Origin: Clostridia bacterium
Lineage (GTDB): Bacteria > Bacillota_A > Clostridia > Christensenellales > Aristaeellaceae
DNA: 9,047 bases
Reading direction: 5' to 3'
Assembly (NCBI GenBank): GCA_017938785.1
Contig: JAGBAU010000021.1
Span: forward strand, 1-9,047
Shown here piece after piece: positions 1-6,040 of this stretch. The position numbers were made by a program, and so were the translations under genes. The notes beneath the pieces were generated by a model. That model saw only the letters and a program-made list of their open reading frames with translations. It was not told the DNA's origin and did not search any database. The stretch's first letter is position 1; each line of letters opens with the position of its first letter.

Positions 1-489
1 CAGGGGGCTGTTGAATGCAAAGCGCAATGCATTGCCGTCCATGGCAATGTAGAGGCAGTTGAGCACGTTGCGGATGATTTCACCGAAGGCCAGGGTAACG
101 ATGGCCAGGTAGTCACCGCGCAGGCGAAGTACCGGAACGCCGATGACCACGCCGGCGATGGCAGCCATCAGACCGCCGCAGATCATGGAAAGCACCAGGC
201 GCAGCGTGGGATCCGGTACAGCAGCGCCCATCCAGGCAGCCATAACCGCGCCGGTGAAGGCGCCAACGCTCATGAAGCCCGCATGGCCCAGGCACAGTTC
301 GCCCGAGATACCAACGGTGAGGTTCAGAGAAATGGCCATAACGATGTACACGCAGATCGGAATCAGCTGACCGCGCATGGAGCGGGAGAGCATGCGTGCC
401 TCCTGCAGGAACACCATTACAAGGAAAGCAACAATGACCATAGCGTAAGTGATGGCATTGCTGATGAAAGTCTTGTTCATCTTCTTCAT
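1..489 (-). CDS. livM: Branched-chain amino acid ABC transporter permease LivM (N-terminal half, runs off window)
   Basis: The reading frame opens at ATG 487-489 and stays open to the left edge, giving 163 residues of a protein that is usually about 300-350 long, so it is cut by the window and not broken. It has several hydrophobic segments, and the stretch SGELCLGHAGFMSVGAFTGA matches the signature of LivM-type inner permeases. The LRLRGDYLAIVTLAFGEIIR segment that follows is also typical of LivM. LivM pairs with LivH to form the membrane channel of a high-affinity branched-chain amino acid importer. A second in-frame ATG lies at 478-480. The first is preferred because the Shine-Dalgarno-like TAAGGTG (496-502) is about 6 bases from it and 15 from the second. 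That site overlaps the livH stop codon, which suggests translational coupling. The ATPase genes livG and livF are expected just outside the window. Substrate is inferred from family only; related systems carry urea or other amides. Confidence 0.93.
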   Translation of the reverse strand, partial: MKKMNKTFISNAITYAMVIVAFLVMVFLQEARMLSRSMRGQLIPICVYIVMAISLNLTVGISGELCLGHAGFMSVGAFTGAVMAAWMGAAVPDPTLRLVLSMICGGLMAAIAGVVIGVPVLRLRGDYLAIVTLAFGEIIRNVLNCLYIAMDGNALRFAFNSPL

Positions 490-499
490 AATGCGCACC

Positions 500-1381
500 T
501 TACACTTTCTCGCTGATCTTCTTACCGAGCAGACCGGTAGGCTTGACCAGCAGCATAACAATCAGAATCAGGAATACGATGGCATCGCCCAGTTCGGTAG
601 AGATATAGGCTTTGCCAAAGATTTCAATCAGGCCCAGCAGGATGCCGCCCAGCATGGCACCGGGAATGGAACCGATGCCGCCGAATACGGCTGCGGTGAA
701 GGCCTTGATGCCCGGCATGGAGCCGGTGGTGGGCTGCAGCACCGGATAGGAGGAGCACAGCAGCACGCCTGCGATGGCTGCCAGAGCGGAGCCGATGGCG
801 AAGGTCAGGGAGATGGTCTGGTTGACGTCAACGCCCATCAGACGTGCAGCGCCCTGGTCCTCGGAAACGGCGCGCATGGCCTTACCCATCTTGGTGTGGC
901 CGGTGAACCAGGTCAGTACGATCATGATGATCACGCAGGCCAATACGGTAACGATTGCTTCATCAGTGATCAGCAGCTGGCCGTCGAAGAGACGGATGGA
1001 GCCGATGTTCACCAGGGAGTTGAAGCTCTTGGGGTTGGAACCCCAAATCAGCTGTGCAGAGTTCTGCAAAAGGTAGCTGACGCCGATGGCGGTGATCAGA
1101 ACTGCCAGCTTGGGCGCGCTGCGCAGCGGCTTATAGGCCAGGCGTTCAATCACCATGCCCAGCACCGTGCAGACGAACATGGCTGCCACGATGGAAACCA
1201 CCGCAGGCAGACCCAAATACTGCGTAACGCAGAAGGAAATGTATGCGCCGACCATGATGACATCGCCGTGGGCGAAGTTCAGCATCTTGGCGATGCCGTA
1301 AACCATCGTATAGCCCAGAGCGATGATGGCATACACGCTTCCCAGGCTGATGCCATTGATCAGATAGGACAAAAAGACCAT
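500..1381 (-). CDS. livH: Branched-chain amino acid ABC transporter permease LivH
   Basis: This 293-residue integral membrane protein is close to the usual LivH length of about 290-310. The N-terminus (YLINGISLGSVYAIIALGYT, then MVYGIAKMLNFAHGD) is the classic LivH signature. The region near the C-terminus with KAFTAAVFGGIGSIPGAMLG is the cytoplasmic loop where this family contacts the ATPase. An upstream in-frame ATG at 1397-1399 would add six residues but has no ribosome binding site. ATG 1379-1381 is preceded by GGGGTGGG (1386-1393) and aligns better with family N-termini, so I chose it. LivH forms the transmembrane pore with LivM and receives ligand from LivJ. It lies 10 bases upstream of livM and follows livJ, from which it is separated by a terminator-like hairpin and its own promoter. 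Confidence 0.94.
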   Translation of the reverse strand: MVFLSYLINGISLGSVYAIIALGYTMVYGIAKMLNFAHGDVIMVGAYISFCVTQYLGLPAVVSIVAAMFVCTVLGMVIERLAYKPLRSAPKLAVLITAIGVSYLLQNSAQLIWGSNPKSFNSLVNIGSIRLFDGQLLITDEAIVTVLACVIIMIVLTWFTGHTKMGKAMRAVSEDQGAARLMGVDVNQTISLTFAIGSALAAIAGVLLCSSYPVLQPTTGSMPGIKAFTAAVFGGIGSIPGAMLGGILLGLIEIFGKAYISTELGDAIVFLILIVMLLVKPTGLLGKKISEKV

Positions 1382-1428
1382 GGTACCCACCCCGTTCATT
1401 TTACTACTATATTTAGCACTATTTTATC

Positions 1429-1456
1429 ATTATAGCAGTTTCCTGTAAAATGTAAA
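1429..1456 (-). promoter_or_regulatory. Internal promoter for livHM
   Basis: On the minus strand, TTTACA (1451-1456) and TATAAT (1429-1434) are separated by 16 bases, and a TGC precedes the -10 (extended form). Transcription would start near 1422, about 40 bases before the preferred livH start codon. The -35 box lies within the T-rich tail of the preceding hairpin. This is a match by eye to the sigma-A consensus; no start site has been measured. Confidence 0.72.
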
Positions 1457-1492
1457 AGAGGGAGAATGCTACTTTCGGCAACATTCTCCCTC
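1446..1492 (-). terminator. Intrinsic terminator or attenuator between livJ and livH
   Basis: A perfect 11-bp inverted repeat (1458-1468 with 1482-1492, arm GAGGGAGAATG on the plus strand) encloses a 13-base loop. On the transcribed minus strand it is followed by a T-rich tract, TTTTACATTTTA. It lies 35 bases after the livJ stop. The tract is interrupted, so partial termination is plausible. This would let livJ mRNA outnumber permease mRNA, as is common for solute-binding proteins. Confidence 0.75.
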
Positions 1493-1527
1493 GAATTCAA
1501 ACTTTTTTTACTTATTTCAGCAGTGAA

Positions 1528-2652
1528 TTACATGCCGACGTAAACGCCGTTCTCGATCTTGATGGCCATGGGAGTCTTGGTGACTTCGCCGTTGGCTTCC
1601 CAGTCCATCTCGCCGGTGAGGCCCTTGATGGTCAGCTGCTGCATTTCAGCAATCAGCAGTTCGCAAGCGTCCTCGGGAGAGGTTTCGCCGGTGATGCCGG
1701 TGTTCAGAGCTGCCTGATACAGGGCATAAACTGCATCGTAGCCGTCAGCAGAGAACTGAGTGGGCATATCGGTGTGTGCAGCGGTGTAAGCGGCAACGAA
1801 GTTCTGGGTTGCTTCATCCTCAGCATCAGCTGCGAAGGGAGTCAGCATCATCAGGCCTTCTGCCAGGGAGGTGTCGAAGCCTTCCAGGGTCAGGATGCCG
1901 TCCATGCCGTCAACGCCGAAGAACTTGGGAGCATACTCCATAGCCTTGGCCTGGTTCAGGATCATGGAAGCGGGGGTGTAGTAGATGGGCAGGAAGACCA
2001 GGTCTGCGCCGTTGTCCTTGGCGTCGGTCAGCTGCACGGAGAAGTCAGTGGTGTCATCGGTGAAGGTGGTGGTGGAGACGACTTCCAGGCCAACCTCTGC
2101 TGCCTTGGCAACGAAGGTCTGGTAGATGCCGGTGGAGTAAGCGTCTGCGTTGTTGTAGATGATGGCAACCTTGGTGGCCAGAGCATTGTCAGCGATGAAC
2201 TGAGCGGATGCGGAACCCTGGTTGGGGTCGGTGAAGCACACCTGGTATACATTGTCCTTGCCGGCGGTGACGTCGGGAGAGGATGCGGAGGGAGTCAGCA
2301 TGAACATGCGGTCATTGAAAGCTTCTGCGGCAACAGCCTTGCAGGGAGCGGTGGTGACGCAGCCAACGATCATCTGAGCGCCTTCATCCCACAGGGTGTT
2401 ATAAGCGTTAACGGACTTTTCAGCATCGTGCTCGTCGTCCTGGGCGATCAGTTCAATCTGCATGCCGCCCTTGGCGTTGATTTCTTCAACAGCAATCTGA
2501 GCACCATACAGGCAGGAATTGCCATATACTGCAGCAGCGCCGGTCAGCGGGCCAATGAAGCCCATCTTCAGAGTTGCTTCTTCAGCAACACCAGCGGTCA
2601 TAGCGATTGCCAGCATAGCAACCAGCAGCAGGGAAATAACTTTCTTCATCAT
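1528..2652 (-). CDS. livJ: Branched-chain amino acid ABC transporter substrate-binding protein (LivJ type)
   Basis: This 374-residue secreted protein is of the periplasmic-binding-protein type I (LivJ/LivK, Peripla_BP_6) family. Residues 1-23 form a signal peptide: positive MMKK, a hydrophobic core, and a GVA-EE signal-peptidase-I-like site. The mature part starts LKMGFIGPLTGAAAVYGNS and continues with GAQIAVEEINAKGG, both diagnostic of this family. It captures ligand outside the cell and delivers it to LivHM, encoded immediately downstream. Oddly for a presumed Gram-positive, no lipobox cysteine follows the signal peptide, so membrane tethering is not obvious. The start is fixed by GGGAGG (2661-2666), eight bases before the first of two adjacent ATG codons. 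It is driven by a consensus promoter upstream. Leucine, isoleucine or valine as ligand is inferred from family; other amino acids or amides are possible. Confidence 0.94.
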   Translation of the reverse strand: MMKKVISLLLVAMLAIAMTAGVAEEATLKMGFIGPLTGAAAVYGNSCLYGAQIAVEEINAKGGMQIELIAQDDEHDAEKSVNAYNTLWDEGAQMIVGCVTTAPCKAVAAEAFNDRMFMLTPSASSPDVTAGKDNVYQVCFTDPNQGSASAQFIADNALATKVAIIYNNADAYSTGIYQTFVAKAAEVGLEVVSTTTFTDDTTDFSVQLTDAKDNGADLVFLPIYYTPASMILNQAKAMEYAPKFFGVDGMDGILTLEGFDTSLAEGLMMLTPFAADAEDEATQNFVAAYTAAHTDMPTQFSADGYDAVYALYQAALNTGITGETSPEDACELLIAEMQQLTIKGLTGEMDWEANGEVTKTPMAIKIENGVYVGM

Positions 2653-2680
2653 GGTTAGGGCCTCCCAAAAAAGAATAGCA

Positions 2681-2694
2681 ACAGTTTTTACTGT
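2681..2694. repeat. Short inverted repeat in the livJ leader
   Basis: The arms ACAGT and ACTGT are separated by TTTT, directly after the predicted livJ transcription start (about 2696). The position fits a small operator or a 5' mRNA hairpin. Five-base arms can occur by chance, so this is a weak call. Confidence 0.3.
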
Positions 2695-2702
2695 GTCACT
2701 AG

Positions 2703-2731
2703 ATTTTACGTATTTTTAGCTGCATTGTCAA
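2703..2731 (-). promoter_or_regulatory. livJ promoter
   Basis: On the minus strand, TTGACA (2726-2731) and TAAAAT (2703-2708) are spaced by exactly 17 bases. This gives a predicted start near 2696 and a leader of about 44 bases ending in the GGGAGG site. The leader is too short for a known riboswitch. Confidence 0.82.
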
Positions 2732-2825
2732 GTCCTTTGTATGCCTAACCGCTTTAATAATCTGTTAAATCACATAGTTTTTCAAAAATATTTTCGGCTC
2801 TTCAAAATATTTAAAGAATCAGGGC

Positions 2826-2857
2826 AAAAAAATCCGAACATCAACGATGTTCGGATT
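2826..2857 (-). terminator. Intrinsic terminator of the DUF2284-PfkB operon
   Basis: A perfect 12-bp stem (2831-2842 with 2846-2857) with a three-base loop is followed on the minus strand by a run of seven T residues that overlaps the stem base. It lies about 30 bases past the kinase stop codon and insulates this operon from the livJ promoter. Confidence 0.93.
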
Positions 2858-2886
2858 CATATTCTTGTGCTTAACGGCCAGACCAA

Positions 2887-3912
2887 TCAGCCCCACTGTT
2901 CATCAAAAAGATCCATCATTTCCGGCGGAGAAGCCGTGCCTGTCTGCCCCAGCTTGCGCACCGTAACGCCCGATGCAAGGCAGCCGATGAAGGCGGCTTC
3001 CGCCCGGTTTGCCCCCGCGCACAGCGCCGCAACGGTACCCGCCGTGCATGCGTCTCCTGCGCCGCAGACGTCGATTTCGCCGTCCTGCCTTGCGGTCTCC
3101 ACCATGCGCTTTACGCCGTCGTCATCCACAGCGCAGCCGTACTTATTGCAGGTGATGAACACCGGCTTGCCGGTACGTGCAGACAGGTCGTCCATACAGT
3201 CAAAGATATCCTCCGGGCGGAAGGTATCGCTCTGGGGACGTCCGGTGAGGCGCAGGGCCTCAAAGTTGTTGCACTTGATGGTCACGTTGCGGAATTCATG
3301 AATGAACTCGCGAGAATCCGCGAAAATCAGCAGCTCAGGTTTGCGCCTGGCCAACTCCGCTGCGGCGTCGCGAAGGCGGGAAGTCACTACGCCGAAGTCG
3401 GTTTCGTTCAGCTGGTCCAGCAGGATGATGGCGTCCACCTTCTGAGCCACCGCCTCCATATTGGCGATGAGGGCATCCTGAATACTCTCCGGCGTCTTGC
3501 GGAAGTTCTTCACATCCAGGCGGTTGCCCTCCACAAGTGCGCCATCGCGCATGAACATGGGCTTCAGGTATACGGGCGTCACCACTTCTTCACTGCGCAG
3601 CACATATTCCGTGTTGACCCGGCGGTCATGCAGATGATTGAGCAATTCCCAACCGTCGCCGTCATTGCCCACGAAGGACACACAGTATATCGTGCCCACG
3701 CCCAGGGCGCTCACAGTGCTGAGCACATTGCCGCCCGCACCGGGTGCGCTGCGCTTCTTCACCACCTGATGCGCAGTCAGGCCCGTTTCCAGGGAGGGTT
3801 CGTCCAGCACAGGATCGATTTCATACCAGCGGTCCAGGAAAATATCGCCCACCAGCGCCACGGAAATCTCCGAAAAGCGTCCAAGCAGCGTTTCAAGCTT
3901 TGCTCTGTTCAT
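2887..3912 (-). CDS. PfkB-family sugar kinase, HldE/RfaE kinase-domain-like
   Basis: This 341-residue ribokinase-fold kinase most likely phosphorylates a sugar or sugar phosphate with ATP in the cytoplasm. Visible features are LVGDIFLDRW (residues 20-29), the glycine-rich PGAGGN segment (57-62) and the C-terminal GAGD motif (284-287) with the catalytic-base Asp287. The LVGDIFLD start and overall layout resemble the heptose-7-phosphate kinase domain of HldE/RfaE, but no nucleotidyltransferase domain follows, so it may act alone. Substrate is unknown. ATG 3925-3927 abuts the stop of the upstream gene but has no ribosome binding site. ATG 3910-3912 lies seven bases after GGAGGG (3920-3925) and is the better start. 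It forms an operon with the DUF2284 gene and ends at a strong terminator. Fructokinase, ribokinase or heptose kinase activity are all possible. Confidence 0.85.
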   Translation of the reverse strand: MNRAKLETLLGRFSEISVALVGDIFLDRWYEIDPVLDEPSLETGLTAHQVVKKRSAPGAGGNVLSTVSALGVGTIYCVSFVGNDGDGWELLNHLHDRRVNTEYVLRSEEVVTPVYLKPMFMRDGALVEGNRLDVKNFRKTPESIQDALIANMEAVAQKVDAIILLDQLNETDFGVVTSRLRDAAAELARRKPELLIFADSREFIHEFRNVTIKCNNFEALRLTGRPQSDTFRPEDIFDCMDDLSARTGKPVFITCNKYGCAVDDDGVKRMVETARQDGEIDVCGAGDACTAGTVAALCAGANRAEAAFIGCLASGVTVRKLGQTGTASPPEMMDLFDEQWG

Positions 3913-3927
3913 TGATTCGCCCTCCAT

Positions 3928-4461
3928 TCATCGGTAAAAGATCAGCGAGAACCAGGTGACCAGGTTGCCTTCGGCGTAGAAGTCAATGCCCGTTTTCTCT
4001 GCAAGGTCCGTCACCACAATACCGTGGCTCTCCACGCAGGGATACATCTTATCCCGGTTTCGACAGGGTCCATCCGGATAGCTGCACGATTCACAAACAG
4101 CACAGGCCTCAGTTGAAAGTACCATGGTCTCCTCTGCCTGCTGCCGCACGAGTTCATGCACCTCCCTAGTGATTTCCTCGTGGGGCGCGCGGGTGGAGAG
4201 CGTCTCCTCGATGTTGGCAATATCGCTCACCTCGGTAATGGTGGCGATGAGCAGTGCCTCATCAAATTTTCTGCACCGCGCTTCGCATTCCTCCACGCTG
4301 CCCACAGCGGGCGGACAGGCCCAGGTCTTCCCGAACATCGGGCATTCATGCTCGCAGATCCAGCGGATACGGTCTGAGAACATCAAATCTTCCGTGCGAA
4401 TGAATGCATATTGGTACAGCGGCAGCTCTGACAGCTGCATTTCCAGTTGTTCGCGGTTCAT
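3928..4461 (-). CDS. DUF2284-type cysteine-rich putative metal-binding protein
   Basis: This 177-residue soluble protein has ten cysteines in two clusters: Cys36, 40, 49, 59 and 63, the third within WACPPAVG, and Cys120, 123, 126, 133 and 142 within ACAVCESCSYPDGPCR. The spacing, the ACPP motif and the CxxCxxCxYPDxPCR signature match what I recall of DUF2284, described as predicted metal-binding proteins of anaerobes. Biochemical function is not established. The cysteine pattern suggests an iron-sulfur cluster or a structural metal, which is inference. The start is supported by AGGAGG (4467-4472), five bases before the ATG. The stop lies just ahead of the PfkB kinase, so the two are co-transcribed from the promoter at 4491-4519. 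What the pair does together is not evident. The promoter is back-to-back with that of the AbrB-glycosyltransferase operon. Confidence 0.85.
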   Translation of the reverse strand: MNREQLEMQLSELPLYQYAFIRTEDLMFSDRIRWICEHECPMFGKTWACPPAVGSVEECEARCRKFDEALLIATITEVSDIANIEETLSTRAPHEEITREVHELVRQQAEETMVLSTEACAVCESCSYPDGPCRNRDKMYPCVESHGIVVTDLAEKTGIDFYAEGNLVTWFSLIFYR

Positions 4462-4490
4462 GGCGGCCTCCTGAATCCTTATCTTCCATT

Positions 4491-4519
4491 ATTATAGCAG
4501 ATGTACAGAGTTTTGTCAG
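4491..4519 (-). promoter_or_regulatory. Promoter of the DUF2284-PfkB operon
   Basis: On the minus strand, CTGACA (4514-4519) and TATAAT (4491-4496) are separated by 17 bases, with TGC just before the -10. The leader is about 23 bases. Its -35 box is only 10 bases from the -35 box of the divergent plus-strand promoter. Confidence 0.82.
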
Positions 4520-4529
4520 CGGTTCTGGG

Positions 4530-4558
4530 TTGACAAAATCCGCCCAAAATAGTATGAT
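4530..4558 (+). promoter_or_regulatory. Promoter of the AbrB-glycosyltransferase operon
   Basis: TTGACA (4530-4535) and TATGAT (4553-4558) are spaced by 17 bases, with a predicted start near 4565. The -10 is the first six bases of the 32-bp palindrome, so a protein bound there would block polymerase. Confidence 0.85.
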
Positions 4559-4584
4559 TAGTATGATTAATCATACTAATCATA
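4553..4584. promoter_or_regulatory. 32-bp perfect palindrome, probable operator for the AbrB-type regulator
   Basis: The half-site TATGATTAGTATGATT is followed immediately by its exact reverse complement, with no mismatch and no spacer. Each half holds two TATGATT units in direct orientation nine bases apart, so the site offers four recognition elements, suited to a dimer of dimers. It covers the -10 and start of the plus-strand promoter and ends one base before the GGAGG ribosome binding site (4585-4589). The transcript predicted to begin near 4565 contains only the right half, so the palindrome cannot fold as a hairpin in that mRNA. This favours a DNA operator. Autoregulation by the downstream AbrB protein is inferred. 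Confidence 0.8.
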
Positions 4585-4596
4585 GGAGGATTCGCC

Positions 4597-4815
4597 ATGA
4601 AGTGTGTCGACGGCAAATATGCATGGATCGTGAAAATCGGAGAAAAGGGACAATTCGTCATTCCGAAGGAAGCGCGGGATATGTTTGACCTTCAGCCCGG
4701 AAGCTCCATACTCGTACTCGGCGATGATCAAAGGGGGTTGGCCATCCTGCCCAAGCAGATGCAGGCCGAATTCATCTCCAAAATCTTCGACAGCCTCAGC
4801 GAGGAGGATGAATAA
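4597..4815 (+). CDS. AbrB/MazE/SpoVT-family DNA-binding regulator
   Basis: This 72-residue protein consists of one looped-hinge (swapped-hairpin) AbrB-type domain. The core VKIGEKGQFVIPKEARDMF (residues 12-30), then LQPGSSILVLGDDQRGLAIL (32-51), is a clear match: GEKGQ, IPKEAR, PGS and the GD turn are hallmark positions. An acidic tail (SLSEEDE) follows. Such proteins bind DNA as dimers and usually act as transcriptional regulators or as toxin-antitoxin antitoxins. No toxin gene is adjacent here, so a regulator is more likely. AGGAGGA (4584-4590) precedes the ATG. The promoter region carries a perfect 32-bp palindrome, consistent with autoregulation. It sits two bases upstream of the glycosyltransferase, whose ribosome binding site (GAGGAGGA, 4801-4808) is inside this gene, so the two are probably translationally coupled. 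Confidence 0.92.
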   Translation: MKCVDGKYAWIVKIGEKGQFVIPKEARDMFDLQPGSSILVLGDDQRGLAILPKQMQAEFISKIFDSLSEEDE

Positions 4816-4817
4816 GC

Positions 4818-5999
4818 ATGTCCAGGATTGTCTTTTTCTGCATACCTGCCCACGGCCATACAAATCCCACTTTGAACGTTGTGCGTGAGTTGATTCGGCG
4901 CGGACATGAGGTCTGGTATTATTCCTATGAAATCATGCGTTCCAAGATTGAGGAAAGCGGCGCAAAATTCATCCCCTGTGATGATTTTGATACCCAGCAG
5001 CACCTCAGTCCCCGGGACGCCGTGCGCGTCGGCAAGGATCTCGCTTTTTCTACCAAGGTACTTGTGGATACGACACTTGCGTTGGATAGGAGCATCCTCA
5101 ACCAGATACGTGAATTGCAGCCGGACTGCATCGTGGCGGACTCCATGGCTGTGTGGGGCAAGGCCGTGGCCATGAAGACCGGCATCCCCTTTGTATCCTC
5201 TACGACCACATTTGCCTTCAACCGTTATTCTGCGAAGATCATGAAGCAGAGCCCTGCCCAGCTATTGGGGATGATCTTTTCTATGGGAAGGGTTCAAAAG
5301 GATATTCGCCGCCTCCAGGCTGCCGGTTACCCCGTAAAGAGCATACTGGACATCATCCAGAATGACGATACAACGCACACCATCGTATATACATCCCCGG
5401 AATTCCAGCCCGCTTCCGATACCTTCTCCCCGGAACACTATACATTTGTGGGCCCGTCCATTCGACCGCACACATGCCAAATTGAAAAGCGCAGGGAGAA
5501 GCTGATCTATATATCCATGGGCACGGTAAACAACGATCTTATTCCCCTGTATAAAAACTGCGTTTCAGCCCTGGCCGCATCCAGTCATCAGGTAATCATG
5601 TCCGTCGGCGAACTGGTCGACCTGAAGTGCTTTGGCGAACTCCCCGATAATGTCGAAGTCCATCCACACGTTGATCAAATCGCTGTTTTGGAGCAGGCAG
5701 ACCTCTTTATCTCCCACTGCGGCATGAACAGTGCAAACGAAAGCCTGTACTTCGGCGTACCTCTGATTATGCTCCCGCAGACCCCTGAGCAGGGCGGCGT
5801 AGCAGCAAGGATTTCCCAGCTGGGCGCAGGGCTGCTGCTGAAAAAGACCTCGCCTTCGGACATTGCAGCCGCAGTCGATGAGGTATTGCACAATGATTCC
5901 TATTATAAGAGTGCCCGTTCCATTGGAGATGGCTTCCGTCGCTGCCCAGGTGCCACAGGTGCCGCGGACAAAATACTCTCCCTCTGTAAAGCTCAATAA
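4818..5999 (+). CDS. MGT-family (GT1) UDP-glycosyltransferase
   Basis: This 393-residue cytoplasmic GT-B fold enzyme resembles macrolide glycosyltransferases and Bacillus YjiC-type enzymes. The N-terminal acceptor domain begins IVFFCIPAHGHTNPTLNVV, where His14 is the expected catalytic base. The C-terminal donor domain has the signature SHCGMNSANESLYFGVP (299-315) followed by LPQTPEQGGVAARI, the nucleotide-sugar-binding segment ending in the acidic/Gln pair (Glu324, Gln325). The family transfers a sugar, often glucose, from UDP-sugar to small hydrophobic acceptors such as macrolides, flavonoids or lipids. The natural acceptor cannot be read from sequence. Length is near the family norm (about 390-400), so the gene looks intact. 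It is coupled to the AbrB regulator, which suggests inducible or growth-phase expression, possibly for detoxification. Its stop codon lies in the stem of the bidirectional terminator. Confidence 0.92.
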   Translation: MSRIVFFCIPAHGHTNPTLNVVRELIRRGHEVWYYSYEIMRSKIEESGAKFIPCDDFDTQQHLSPRDAVRVGKDLAFSTKVLVDTTLALDRSILNQIRELQPDCIVADSMAVWGKAVAMKTGIPFVSSTTTFAFNRYSAKIMKQSPAQLLGMIFSMGRVQKDIRRLQAAGYPVKSILDIIQNDDTTHTIVYTSPEFQPASDTFSPEHYTFVGPSIRPHTCQIEKRREKLIYISMGTVNNDLIPLYKNCVSALAASSHQVIMSVGELVDLKCFGELPDNVEVHPHVDQIAVLEQADLFISHCGMNSANESLYFGVPLIMLPQTPEQGGVAARISQLGAGLLLKKTSPSDIAAAVDEVLHNDSYYKSARSIGDGFRRCPGATGAADKILSLCKAQ

Positions 6000-6040
6000 G
6001 CTGAAAGCCCCGCACAGTTGTGCGGGGCTTTCAGCTTATT
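5995..6040. terminator. Bidirectional terminator shared by two convergent genes
   Basis: A perfect inverted repeat (5995-6015 with 6020-6040, 21 bp, loop AGTT) contains a GC-rich core, GCCCCGCAC/GTGCGGGGC, followed in both directions by TTT and an interrupted T-rich sequence. The TAA stop of the glycosyltransferase (5997-5999) pairs with the reverse-strand TAA of the PfkB kinase (6036-6038), so both genes end inside the stem. Confidence 0.88.

Noticed and set aside
449..1435. A 328-residue open frame on the plus strand
   Set aside because: It is antisense to livH and livM, with low-complexity His/Gln/Gly/Asp-rich content and no family match. It is a shadow of the real genes.
1774..2658. A 294-residue open frame on the plus strand
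   Set aside because: It is antisense to livJ, rich in Gly/Val/Gln, without motifs and without a convincing ribosome binding site.
2653..2825. Possible riboswitch or T-box ahead of livJ
   Set aside because: The consensus promoter places the start about 44 bases before livJ, leaving no room for a known riboswitch. No T-box signature or competing terminator is seen in the leader.
3298..3915. A 205-residue open frame on the plus strand
   Set aside because: It is antisense to the PfkB kinase, whose GAGD and other motifs are clear. No supported start or domain.
4597..4815. AbrB-type protein as antitoxin of a toxin-antitoxin pair
   Set aside because: The downstream gene is a full-length glycosyltransferase. 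No PemK/MazF, PIN-domain or other small toxin frame is present next to it.
5860..5999. Possible frameshift near the C-terminus of the glycosyltransferase
   Set aside because: Helical C-terminal residues after the donor signature read plausibly to the stop, total length fits the family, and the stop lies in the expected terminator.
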